Below are positions 53,260 through 61,961 of a stretch of DNA of 64,000 nucleotides, one piece after another (position 1 is the first letter of the stretch; every line of letters begins with the position of its first letter). The position numbers were made by a program, and so were the translations under genes. Where the stretch lies: NCBI GenBank assembly GCA_024280485.1, contig JAJRQB010000013.1, forward strand, positions 26,178 to 90,177. Direction: 5' to 3'. Source of the DNA: Deltaproteobacteria bacterium. Its GTDB lineage: Bacteria > Desulfobacterota > Desulfuromonadia > Desulfuromonadales > Geopsychrobacteraceae. The notes beneath the pieces are model-generated. The model had not been told where the DNA came from. It made no database searches and worked only from the letters and a program-made list of their open reading frames with translations.

Positions 53260-54666
53260 GTGGGATCTGATATTAAGGATTTGCTGCGAAACTTGCCTGG
53301 AGTAGACCGGGTTCTGTTGGCAGTGCAGCGACTTGCTCAAGACGATTGGCCCCTTGAATTATTAACGAACGAAATTCAACTGCAAATTGCGGATTTACGT
53401 TCTCGGCTGCTGAAGAAGGAAATTGCCGCAGTTCCCCCTATTGATATCCTTGCTCAGGCTGTTCTGTCTGAACTTCATCAGTTTCAATTGTCTTCTCTGA
53501 AGCCTGTTATTAATGCGACGGGCATTTTACTTCACACCAATCTGGGGCGGGCACCTTTAGCCAAAGAGGCTTTGGAGCAAATCCAACGGGTTGCCAGCGG
53601 TTACAGTAATCTGGAGATCAACTTGTCAAACGGGCGCCGGGGGTCGCGTCACAGCCACGTTGAAGATTTGCTGTGTCGACTGAGTGGCGCCGAATCAGCA
53701 ATGGTCGTCAACAACAATGCTGGTGCGGTGTTACTCGCGCTGACTGCGCTAGCTAAAGGAAAAGAAGCGATTGTTTCGCGTGGAGAACTGGTTGAGATCG
53801 GTGGCTCCTTTCGAATTCCGGAGGTCATGGAGGCTGGAGGTGTTGTTTTACGCGAAGTGGGGAGCTCCAATCGGACTCATTTGCGTGACTACCAGCAGGC
53901 TATCAATGACCAATCGGCACTCTTGTTAAAGGTCCATACCAGTAACTACAAAATCGTCGGCTTCACCAGCAGTATTGAGGCGTCTGAGCTCGTTCATCTG
54001 GCGAAGGAGACCGGTTTGCCCTTAGTCGAAGATCTCGGCAGTGGTCTGCTCAGGCGCTTGCCAGGTTCGAGCATTCCTGAAGAACCGACAATTTCAGAGG
54101 CAATTACCAATGGAGTCGACCTGTTGACCTGCAGTGGCGACAAATTGCTTGGTGGTCCGCAGGCGGGTTTGATTTTCGGTCGCAAGGATCTGATTGAGAA
54201 GCTGCGTAGCCATCCATTGGCTCGTGCCTTACGGATCGACAAACTGTCACTGGCGGCTCTTGAGGCGACATTACGTCTGTATTTAACCGGCAAGGAGAGT
54301 CATATCCCCCTTATGGCTTATTTTGCCGTTTCGCAACAAGAGTTGAACGAGCGTACGCATGCATTAATGCGCCAGTTGGACTTGCCTGGTCTCAAGGTTG
54401 AAATAAGTGCTTCTGTTGCCATGGTTGGTGGCGGGTCGATGCCTGATGCAGAGTTGCCGGGACCGGTCATAGCGCTACAGTCTGAAAAATTGACATTGGA
54501 TCAGTTGGCAGCGGCATTGCGTCGTCATGAACCAGCGTTGGTCGCACGAATTCATGAGGACCGCTTGCTGCTTAACCTGCGGACTGTCGACCCTGCCGAT
54601 GATCAGCTGATCGCTGAAATTTTCAAAACACTCTTGCAACCTGAAACTGTAAACCAAAAACTATGA
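53260..54666 (+). CDS. selA: L-seryl-tRNA(Sec) selenium transferase
   Basis: PLP enzyme of 468 residues converting Ser-tRNA(Sec) to Sec-tRNA(Sec). The Schiff-base lysine is in CSGDKLLGGPQAG. NATGILLHTNLGRAPL and SNLEINLSNGRRGSRH are hallmark blocks. Starts at GTG 53260 with GGAG nine bases upstream. Its stop overlaps the selB start as ATGA. First of the selA-selB-selD cluster. Confidence 0.95.
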   Translation: MGSDIKDLLRNLPGVDRVLLAVQRLAQDDWPLELLTNEIQLQIADLRSRLLKKEIAAVPPIDILAQAVLSELHQFQLSSLKPVINATGILLHTNLGRAPLAKEALEQIQRVASGYSNLEINLSNGRRGSRHSHVEDLLCRLSGAESAMVVNNNAGAVLLALTALAKGKEAIVSRGELVEIGGSFRIPEVMEAGGVVLREVGSSNRTHLRDYQQAINDQSALLLKVHTSNYKIVGFTSSIEASELVHLAKETGLPLVEDLGSGLLRRLPGSSIPEEPTISEAITNGVDLLTCSGDKLLGGPQAGLIFGRKDLIEKLRSHPLARALRIDKLSLAALEATLRLYLTGKESHIPLMAYFAVSQQELNERTHALMRQLDLPGLKVEISASVAMVGGGSMPDAELPGPVIALQSEKLTLDQLAAALRRHEPALVARIHEDRLLLNLRTVDPADDQLIAEIFKTLLQPETVNQKL

Positions 54667-56579
54667 GTTCTTCCAATCTCAGACCGGTGATTATCGGCAC
54701 GGCCGGCCATGTCGATCATGGCAAAACCTCCCTGATTCAGGCCCTGACCGGGGTCGATACCGACCGTCTTCAGCAGGAAAAAGAACGTGGCATCTCTATC
54801 GAACTCGGATTCGCACCTCTGCACTTGCCAGATGGCCGGTTGGCCGGAGTCGTCGATGTGCCAGGTCACGAAAAATTCATCCCGCAGATGTTGGCTGGCG
54901 CCGCAAGTATCGATCTTGTTTTGCTAGTCATTGACGCCGCCGAAGGGGTCATGCCGCAGACCCGGGAACACCTGCAGATTCTGCAACTCCTTAATATCCA
55001 GCGTGGCATTCTTGTCCTGAATAAAATAGATCTGGTTGAGGAGGAGTGGCTCGATATTGTTGAAGAGGAGATTCGTGAACAGGTTGCTGGAACTTTCCTC
55101 GCCGCTGCTCCTTGCTGTCGGGTTTCGGCAAAGCTGAAACTCGGGCTGACAGAGCTTCTGGACTTGCTGGCTGAGTCGATATCACAATTGCCTGAACGCG
55201 ACAGTGCTGGGCCGGTGCGCTTACCGGTAGACCGTTGCTTCAGTATCAGCGGGTTTGGCACCGTGGTGACCGGCACATTGGTCTCCGGAACGGTCAGAAC
55301 GGGTGAACGACTCGATATCTTGCCAATCGGTAAGCAGGCACGAGTTCGCGAATTACAGGTTCATGGACAAAGGGTTGAGACGGCGGAAGCGGGACAGCGA
55401 CTGGCGATCAATCTTGCTGGTGCTGAACGCAGCTGGTTTACCAGCGGAGCGGTCGTCGCCAGCCCGCATCGTTTTGCTGCTACAGAACGGATAGATGTTC
55501 GTCTTCAGCTTTTGCCCGAAGCTCCCCGGCCGCTGAAATTTCGAGACCCTGTTCATTTTCATCTCGGAACGGCGCGTGCTGTAGGTCGTGTTGTTTTGCT
55601 CGAAGCTGACAGCCTTGAGCCCGGAGCCAGCACTCTGGCGCAGATTGTTCTGGATCGTCCTATGGCGGCTTGGCGGGGAGATCCTTTTGTCATTCGCAGT
55701 TATTCACCGGTGGCGACCATCGGCGGCGGCGCTGTCCTGGATGCGCAGCCGCCGAAGCACAAACGTTTTCGGCCCGAAGTGCTCAAGCGCCTACAACAGC
55801 TCGAAAGTGGCAGCAGTGGTGCGGTTCTGCACGCAGTTGAACATCTTCAAGCCGCGCGATTGCGCGATCTTGAAAAATTGACAGGTTTGTCGCGTGAATT
55901 ATTACAGCAGAACCTGCAGGATTTAACTGACGCAGGTGAACTGCGTCAGTTGGGCGAGCAATGGTTGTTGGCAGGGCAGCATGATGCCTGGCTTGATCTG
56001 CTGGTTGAGCGTTGCGTCGATCTGCTGACCCTCACCCCTTTGGCACAAGGGATTGCGCGCGCGACCTTAAAAGTTGGCTTACCTTCAGCTCTGGCTCTGA
56101 AGAGTTTTGATCTGCTGCTCGACAATCTGCTGACTACGGAACGGCTCCAGGTTAAAAGAGAGATGTTCTCCCCCCCAGGCTGGCAGCCTCAGGTCACCAC
56201 TGAACAGGCTGAATTGTTGAAACAAATTCTGCAGAAATTCGAGCAACAGGGTTTGCAGGTGGCGAACCTTAATCAAACCCTTGAGGACATCGGTCTCGCC
56301 GCTGCAGCGGTTGAGACATTGATCACTTATCTTCTCGGACAGGGTGATTTGATTCGTTTGAGTACTGAAAGTTTGCTGGCAAAATCAGCCTATGAGACTG
56401 CCCTTGAGAAGCTCTGTGATTATTTTGCGAATGAAGAGAGTCTTAGTCTGGCAGGGTATCGTGACTTGATCGGTTGCAGTCGCAAGTTAGCTCAGGCGCT
56501 TCTCGAACAGTTTGATAGTCACAAGTATACCCGGCGTCAGGGGGATATTCGTTTGGCCTGGAACCTTCCGGTGCGATAA
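54663..56579 (+). CDS. selB: Selenocysteine-specific elongation factor SelB
   Basis: GTPase of 638 residues that delivers Sec-tRNA(Sec) to UGA codons carrying a SECIS element. G1 GHVDHGKTSL, G3 DVPGHEKF and G4 NKID are intact, followed by EF-Tu-like domains (FSISGFGTVVTGTLVSG). The C-terminal ~250 residues hold winged-helix domains that bind the SECIS. Coupled to selA by a 4-nt overlap. Confidence 0.96.
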   Translation: MSSSNLRPVIIGTAGHVDHGKTSLIQALTGVDTDRLQQEKERGISIELGFAPLHLPDGRLAGVVDVPGHEKFIPQMLAGAASIDLVLLVIDAAEGVMPQTREHLQILQLLNIQRGILVLNKIDLVEEEWLDIVEEEIREQVAGTFLAAAPCCRVSAKLKLGLTELLDLLAESISQLPERDSAGPVRLPVDRCFSISGFGTVVTGTLVSGTVRTGERLDILPIGKQARVRELQVHGQRVETAEAGQRLAINLAGAERSWFTSGAVVASPHRFAATERIDVRLQLLPEAPRPLKFRDPVHFHLGTARAVGRVVLLEADSLEPGASTLAQIVLDRPMAAWRGDPFVIRSYSPVATIGGGAVLDAQPPKHKRFRPEVLKRLQQLESGSSGAVLHAVEHLQAARLRDLEKLTGLSRELLQQNLQDLTDAGELRQLGEQWLLAGQHDAWLDLLVERCVDLLTLTPLAQGIARATLKVGLPSALALKSFDLLLDNLLTTERLQVKREMFSPPGWQPQVTTEQAELLKQILQKFEQQGLQVANLNQTLEDIGLAAAAVETLITYLLGQGDLIRLSTESLLAKSAYETALEKLCDYFANEESLSLAGYRDLIGCSRKLAQALLEQFDSHKYTRRQGDIRLAWNLPVR

Positions 56580-56653
56580 ATTCCACTTGGCAGTTGGGCA
56601 GCGTTGTGACAGCATACGGCCTGCTTGTATAATCAGAATTTTAAGGAGTACAG

Positions 56654-57691
56654 ATGGACACCAACAGGGTACGCCTGACCGGTCTTTCGCGCAGCTCGGG
56701 TTGAGCCGCCAAGATCGGCCCCGAGGCCCTGACCCAGGTGCTGGGTCAGATTCCACAATTTAACGATCCCCGCCTGCTCTCGCAGGATATCCCCTTCGCC
56801 GATGCTGGAATTTTCCGTATCGACGAGAAGAGGGCACTGGTGCAGTCGCTCGACTTCTTCACTCCGGTGGTTGATGATCCCTTTGTTTTTGGACAGATAG
56901 CAGCGGCCAATGCGTTGTCAGACCTCTACGCTGTCGGCGCTACGCCGTTAACGGCATTGAGCATGGTCGCTTTTCCGCTGCGACTTGGCGTTGATGTCTT
57001 GGCCGCAGTGCTTAAGGGGGGGGCTGAACGGGTGGTCGCGGCCGGTGCTGTTATCGCAGGTGGCCATTCGGTGGAGGATGAAGAACCCAAATATGGCCTG
57101 GCGGTAACCGGTATTGTCGAAATTGACCAGATGATGACTTCTGTCAATTGCTGTGTCGGTGATCGACTCCTCTTAACCAAGCCACTCGGCTGCGGAATCC
57201 TGGCAACTGCGCTAAAAGGGGAGGTTGTAGATGAAGCTATTATTGCAGTAGCGATTGAAGGGATGAAAACCTTGAACGCCTCTGCTTCAACAGCCTGTAT
57301 GGCGACAGGTGTCCGCGCGGCGACTGACGTGACCGGTTTTGGACTCATCGGACACAGTCTGGAGATGGCCTCTGCCAGCGGCGTCTGTTTTGAGATTGAT
57401 ACCCGGGCGCTGCCGTTCTATCCTCAGGTTGCTGAAATGGCGGCTCTTGGCCTGCTCTCTGCTGGTTTACATCGCAATCGCAAGTATTACTTACCCAAGG
57501 TAGTTCAGGCCGCAACACTTGATCCTTTTGCGCTAGACCTGCTCTGTGATCCACAAACTTCAGGTGGGTTGTTGATCTCTGTCTCGGAGAAACTGTTCCC
57601 GCAGTTGAAACAGCAACTGGAAGATCAAAATGTTCTGGCTTGCGAAATTGGTCGTGTCATTTCTGGGGAGGCTGGTGTTGTTTTACGTTGA
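56654..57691 (+). CDS. selD: Selenide, water dikinase (selenoprotein, UGA = Sec at codon 17)
   Basis: Selenophosphate synthase of 345 residues. The frame starts at ATG 56654 behind TAAGGAG and reads MDTNRVRLTGLSRSSG then TGA (56702-56704) then AAKIGPEAL, where SelD family members have Cys or Sec in the SSGCAAK motif. The frame then continues unbroken to 57691. The remaining blocks (DFFTPVVDDPFVFGQIAAANALSDLYAVGATP, AGGHSVEDEEPKYGLAV, TDVTGFGLIGHSLEM, CDPQTSGGLL) are all intact. Conventional gene calling would start at GTG 56738 and miss the catalytic residue. A hairpin at 56729-56749 is the SECIS candidate. It lies 74 nt after selB. Confidence 0.95.
56729..56749 (+). promoter_or_regulatory. 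Bacterial SECIS-like hairpin in selD
   Basis: Perfect nine-base stem CTGACCCAG / CTGGGTCAG with a three-base GTG loop. The loop lies 33 nt after the UGA, within the spacing used by bacterial SECIS elements, and starts with G as expected for SelB recognition. It sits inside coding sequence. Confidence 0.6.
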
Positions 57692-57721
57692 GGAGTCTGC
57701 GAGAAGCAGGAGGTTAAGCTG

Positions 57722-57886
57722 ATGTTCGGTTTTGGCACCGGTGAACTTTTGCTGGTTGGTGCGGTTGTCCTGATCGCTTTGATCTCAGGCCGTAATGTTG
57801 CTGGCATGGCTCAGCAGGCCGGGAAGATGACTGCCTTGTGGTTTAAGATCAAACAGAAGTTATCAATTTTGCGCTTTTTGAAGTAA
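57722..57886 (+). CDS. TatA-like mini-protein
   Basis: Fifty-four-codon gene behind AGGAGG, 30 nt after selD. The product MFGFGTGELLLVGAVVLIAL then ISGRNVAG resembles the start of TatA/TatB: an FGxGTxELL N-terminus, one transmembrane helix and an amphipathic helix (AGMAQQAGKMTALWFKIKQK). It is shorter than usual TatA (60-90 residues) and lacks the acidic tail. Could be a Tat pore component or accessory; the link to selD is by position only. Confidence 0.6.
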   Translation: MFGFGTGELLLVGAVVLIALISGRNVAGMAQQAGKMTALWFKIKQKLSILRFLK

Positions 57887-57908
57887 TTGTTTTTACCCAT
57901 TTCCTCTG

Positions 57909-57940
57909 TTTGTTCCCCGTTTGTTCCCCGTTTGTTCCCG
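57909..57940 (+). repeat. Three tandem copies of an 11-bp unit
   Basis: TTTGTTCCCCG is repeated at 57909, 57920 and 57931 (the last copy lacking one C), in the gap between the TatA-like gene and the converging sensor-exonuclease gene. Likely slippage repeat; no function evident. Confidence 0.8.
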
Positions 57941-57960
57941 CCTCCCATCGCTATCTTTTG

Positions 57961-60114
57961 TCAGTAAGCAATCTTGGCGAACGCCGATTTCTCCGACGCA
58001 AGCAGGGCGTCTTCCAGGGTCACCACTCCTTGAGCCTCAAGCAGTGGAATCAATTTATTCAAAACCTCTGCGGTGACGATAGAGTCACCCAGCGCGGTGT
58101 GCCGACCAACGATGGTGATGTTGAAGCGTTCGGCAATCCCTTCGAGACCATGCCCTTTGAGGTTGGGGTGGGTGATCGAAGAGAGGAGCAGGGTGTCGAG
58201 AACGGGATTATTAAATTGAATGCCGGTATTCTTCTCCTGCAGCTGTAAAAAGCGCATGTCGAATGCCGCATTGTGAGCGACCAGCACGGCACCTTCGGCA
58301 AAATTGTGGAAGTGGGGCAGGACCCGGTCGATGGTCGGCTGTCCGATCAAAAGCGCCGGGTCGATTCCGTGGATCGCTACGGAAGAGTCGGGGACATGTC
58401 GTTTGGGGTCGACCAGCTGGTCGATGGTCTCATGGTGCAGGATCTGGCCATTGACGATACGTATTGCACCCAACTGGATAATTTCATCGCCTTCTGAAGG
58501 GTTCAGACCGGTGGTTTCGGTATCAAAAACAACAAATGTCAGCTTGCGCAGTGGAGTCTTGGCCATCTCGGCGTTACCACGGCGCTCAAAGAGATCGAAC
58601 TCGTATGAGATCGGGCGATGTTCGATGTTGGTATGGATTGGGAGGATCTGCTCACTATCCTGCTTGGCATAATTAATTTTCATGCCGAGGAAACTTTTCC
58701 CTCCGTCCGTGGTGAGATACTGCATGTTGCCGGACATCTTCTCGAGCAGATCAACGAAACTGAAGGTTTCGCCGCGACTGTTGCTGATCAGGGGAGAGTC
58801 ACGCCAATTGTTGAGCACAGTGTCATCAACCGACTTGTACCATTCGATCCACAGCGAGTAATAATCATCTTCGGTGGTGAGTTTGAATTGCAAATGATCG
58901 ATCGTGTGATGCGTGTTGAGTATGCCAGCCAGATGCGAGAGGGTCTGAACAAAGGAGTAGCTGTCAAGCTTCAGCCAGATGTTGGGCTCACTTTGAAAGC
59001 TGACCTTGCATTGGATACGATCGGTTATGTTCTTGGCCAAGACCTCAAGGATACTTTCTCCGGGGATGTCCTCGACCTTGCTTTGGGCACGCAGGTGGGT
59101 CATGTAGTTGTTGCGAGCCATTTGGATGGTCTGCTCGAGTCCCTGTGAGGCGCGGTCGATGGTTTTTCGGTTTTGTTGCAGGTGCTCCAGCTTCATCTCA
59201 GGGTTGCCGAGAATTGCTGTGATTGAATCCCTGATCTCGCCCAGAGTCCCCTGTAGGTCGTCAGTCAGGGAGCGGATCAGCGAATCACGTCGCGTATCGG
59301 CGGCAATCTGTTCAGTCATGTCTTCAAGGGTGAGGACAAAACCGGCCATCTGCTCCTCCCCGTCTCTAAGCGCCAGAACCGGAGCCATGTTGACCCGCAG
59401 GTAGGCGCCACCATGGATCGACATCATAAAGCTGCTGACCGGGGAAGACTGGCCGCGAGACAGGGCGCGATGTAGAAGCTCAAGTGCGTGGGCGAGAGGA
59501 TCACGGTCGAGAAGGCTGAAAACTGAGCGCCCGAGTCCGATAAGCCCCCGTGGTTGCTGGCCTTCGTAGTCGTTGATCTCTGAAGCTGTGAAGAGAGTTC
59601 TGGCCTTGGAGTTATAGAGCAAAATCTGACCATCGCTATTGCATACCAGAACCGCATGCGGCATCTCTGACATCAGCGCCGCCAGTCGGTTCCTCTCCTC
59701 CTTGAGCTGTACTTTTGAGTGGGCGATATGTTGGTTAATGTCCTTCTGGAGTCGACTGAAGGTATCGGCCGATTCATTAAAGACCTCGGCAAGATGGACC
59801 AACTCCTTGGCCCCCTTGGGAACCACGCGATAGTCTGTATTGACAGTTGAAATGAGGCGGATCTCTTCACCCATCTGCAGGATAGGAATAATGTAGTAAT
59901 GGAAAAGCAGACTGATGATGCCGCCGATAACCAGGCAAAGAAACGCAGCGCCGAGAATCGGAAAAACTATGAGTTTGTCACTCAGATGTTCGACGTAAAT
60001 TTTTTCATCAGCGGAGAGGCTGTGCCAGGAACCAATGAAACTGGCAATGATGACCGTAAAGATAATCAGCACAATGGCAAATAGGAAGAACCAGTATTTT
60101 ACCCGTGGGGACAT
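57961..60114 (-). CDS. Membrane sensor fused to DnaQ-type 3'-5' exonuclease
   Basis: Protein of 717 residues with two N-terminal transmembrane segments (about 7-28 and 49-75), a HAMP-like linker, a PAS domain (about 145-275, MPHAVLVCNSDGQILLYNSKAR), a kinase-like helical region that lacks a recognisable ATP-binding G box, and a C-terminal exonuclease (about 530-700). The exonuclease has the DEDDh residues in order: FDTETTGL, HNAAFDMRF and HTALGDS. GAGG precedes ATG 60114. A periplasm- or membrane-sensing module controlling a nuclease is unusual; similar fusions exist in proteobacteria without an agreed function. Confidence 0.85.
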   Translation of the reverse strand: MSPRVKYWFFLFAIVLIIFTVIIASFIGSWHSLSADEKIYVEHLSDKLIVFPILGAAFLCLVIGGIISLLFHYYIIPILQMGEEIRLISTVNTDYRVVPKGAKELVHLAEVFNESADTFSRLQKDINQHIAHSKVQLKEERNRLAALMSEMPHAVLVCNSDGQILLYNSKARTLFTASEINDYEGQQPRGLIGLGRSVFSLLDRDPLAHALELLHRALSRGQSSPVSSFMMSIHGGAYLRVNMAPVLALRDGEEQMAGFVLTLEDMTEQIAADTRRDSLIRSLTDDLQGTLGEIRDSITAILGNPEMKLEHLQQNRKTIDRASQGLEQTIQMARNNYMTHLRAQSKVEDIPGESILEVLAKNITDRIQCKVSFQSEPNIWLKLDSYSFVQTLSHLAGILNTHHTIDHLQFKLTTEDDYYSLWIEWYKSVDDTVLNNWRDSPLISNSRGETFSFVDLLEKMSGNMQYLTTDGGKSFLGMKINYAKQDSEQILPIHTNIEHRPISYEFDLFERRGNAEMAKTPLRKLTFVVFDTETTGLNPSEGDEIIQLGAIRIVNGQILHHETIDQLVDPKRHVPDSSVAIHGIDPALLIGQPTIDRVLPHFHNFAEGAVLVAHNAAFDMRFLQLQEKNTGIQFNNPVLDTLLLSSITHPNLKGHGLEGIAERFNITIVGRHTALGDSIVTAEVLNKLIPLLEAQGVVTLEDALLASEKSAFAKIAY

Positions 60115-60333
60115 GGAAACCTCAGCAGTTGTTCAGTGTTTACCCGTTGTATTGGTGTTTATCTGGCCATAGCAGCCTGTCGGTCTTTCCATGAACCTGC
60201 TGCAAAATTGATCATTTGGCCCAGATTCCCGCTCCTTTTTGCCTCATAGCTATGGTTATGAGCCTGCAAACTAGCAAAAATCTGGCCTCAAACGCTCAAA
60301 TTTTCGCTTCGGTCCGGCAAGTCCAACTGACTG

Positions 60334-60993
60334 TTAGTCTTTTGGAAAAGGTTCGTGGCGTTTAGATTCCCAGTACTCTGTAATGCGTGCTACCAGACTA
60401 TGGCCTCGGCCATTATTTGTGGCCTCGAAGAGTGAACGGAAAGTGTCGCGTTCGATTCGTAGTTCGTAGTAGATCTGGGACATGTGAAAATAGGCCCAGC
60501 CCTTCTCTTCGCTGTTCTGTGCATTGCTCAGCGCGCGTTGACTCTTTTCGAGTGCCTGTTTGAACTCTCCCTGTTTGAACAGCAGGAGTGATTGAAGATC
60601 AAGGTAACGACTGTCGAGCGGGGGGAGAAGCTCAGCAAGTTTTTTTGCGGCCTTCAGGTTATCAAAGTCGGTCGCTTCAAGTAAGGCCAGGCGGTAGATT
60701 AAAGTTTGCTTCTGCGCCTCGTCTGCTGAATATTTATACGCTTTTTTGTAGAATTTCAGAGCGCCCTTGTAATCATTCCGGGATTCGAGCAAGTCGGCAT
60801 AAAGCAAGGCATCCTCGATATTCGGATTACCGGTCATCACCAGACGCATTTGTTCGATTGCATCTATCGTAGCGTGACTCGCCAATAATTTCTGCGCAGC
60901 TTGACGATGCTGGGCTGAGATGGCACTCCTCTGGGCCGTGGTAGCACAGGCTGATAGCCACAGGGACAGGATGAGGATGCAAAGCAGACGCAT
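60334..60993 (-). CDS. TPR-containing lipoprotein
   Basis: Protein of 219 residues with a lipoprotein signal (LSLWLSAC, Cys16) and TPR-like helical repeats (DALLYADLLESRNDYKGALKFYKKAYKYS and DLQSLLLFKQGEFKQALEKSQRAL). Probably anchored in the envelope as an assembly or scaffold protein. GGAGAAG lies upstream of ATG 60993. Stands alone between the sensor-exonuclease and purC on the same strand. Confidence 0.78.
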   Translation of the reverse strand: MRLLCILILSLWLSACATTAQRSAISAQHRQAAQKLLASHATIDAIEQMRLVMTGNPNIEDALLYADLLESRNDYKGALKFYKKAYKYSADEAQKQTLIYRLALLEATDFDNLKAAKKLAELLPPLDSRYLDLQSLLLFKQGEFKQALEKSQRALSNAQNSEEKGWAYFHMSQIYYELRIERDTFRSLFEATNNGRGHSLVARITEYWESKRHEPFPKD

Positions 60994-61034
60994 TAAAAAC
61001 TTCTCCGGGGTTGATTCAGGTATGAAGTATAACC

Positions 61035-61069
61035 AAACGGCGACTGAATCAGAAGAACAGTCGCCGTTT
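61035..61069. terminator. Terminator downstream of purC
   Basis: Perfect eleven-base stem AAACGGCGACT / AGTCGCCGTTT with a 13-base loop, eight nt beyond the purC stop. The T-run is stronger on the plus side, so it may be an imperfect terminator for the minus strand. Confidence 0.65.
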
Positions 61070-61076
61070 TTATTGA

Positions 61077-61958
61077 TCAGCAGGTGAGGCGTTTAAGCGC
61101 TTCAAGATATTTTTCACTGGTTTTCAGTACGATCTCTTTCGGAAGTTGAGGCGCAGGAGCCGTCTTTCCCCAGTCGAGAGTTTCAAGGTAATCGCGTAGG
61201 AACTGCTTGTCGAAGCTCGCTTGGCCTCGGCCTGCTTCATATTGATCGCTTGGCCAAAAGCGCGAAGAATCAGGTGTAGTCGCCTCGTCGATCCAGATTA
61301 GTTGATCGCCGAACATGCCAAATTCAAACTTGGTATCAGCAATAATAATCCCTTTGCTGGCAGCATAGTCCCGCGCACGTTCGTAGATCTGGATGCTGAT
61401 ATCACTGACCTTTTGTGTCAACTCCGTTCCACAGAGTTCAGCCGCCTGTGCAAAAGAGATGTTTTCATCGTGTTCCCCAAGCTCAGCCTTGGTCGAAGGG
61501 GTGAAGATCGGCTCAGCGAGTTTACCACTTTCGAGAATGCCAACCGGCAATTTAATGCCACAGACAGACCCTTTTTCCTGATATTCCTTCCAGCCACTCC
61601 CTGAGAGGTAGCCACGAACTATGCATTCGATCGGCAGCGGTGAGGCCTTTTTTGTCAGCATGCTCCGCCCTTCCAACTGATCTCGATATTGATGGGTTAT
61701 TGCTGGGAAGTCATCAACTTCGGTGGAGATCAGGTGATTAGGGATGATATCCCCCATCATATCGAACCAGAATTTAGATACCTGGGTCAGCACGTAGCCT
61801 TTTTGCGGAATACCCTCGTTCATGATGACGTCGAATGCCGAGATACGGTCGCGGGTGACGATCAGAAGATGTTCGCCGAGGTCATAGATATCACGAACCT
61901 TACCCTGATTGACTAACTTCAACTCAGGACAGTTTGTCTGGGTTACGATTTTTGTCAT
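61077..61958 (-). CDS. purC: SAICAR synthetase
   Basis: Purine-pathway enzyme of 293 residues, ATP-dependent ligation of aspartate to [42 protein letters not shown] is the family N-terminus; [16 protein letters not shown] and [28 protein letters not shown] are the nucleotide and Mg sites. Three nt after the ppiD stop on the same strand. Full length. Confidence 0.95.
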   Translation of the reverse strand: MTKIVTQTNCPELKLVNQGKVRDIYDLGEHLLIVTRDRISAFDVIMNEGIPQKGYVLTQVSKFWFDMMGDIIPNHLISTEVDDFPAITHQYRDQLEGRSMLTKKASPLPIECIVRGYLSGSGWKEYQEKGSVCGIKLPVGILESGKLAEPIFTPSTKAELGEHDENISFAQAAELCGTELTQKVSDISIQIYERARDYAASKGIIIADTKFEFGMFGDQLIWIDEATTPDSSRFWPSDQYEAGRGQASFDKQFLRDYLETLDWGKTAPAPQLPKEIVLKTSEKYLEALKRLTC

Positions 61959-61961
61959 GAC

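Noticed and set aside
56738..57691. selD starting at GTG 56738
   Set aside because: It would remove the catalytic region; the upstream ATG with ribosome site and in-frame UGA gives the full family N-terminus.
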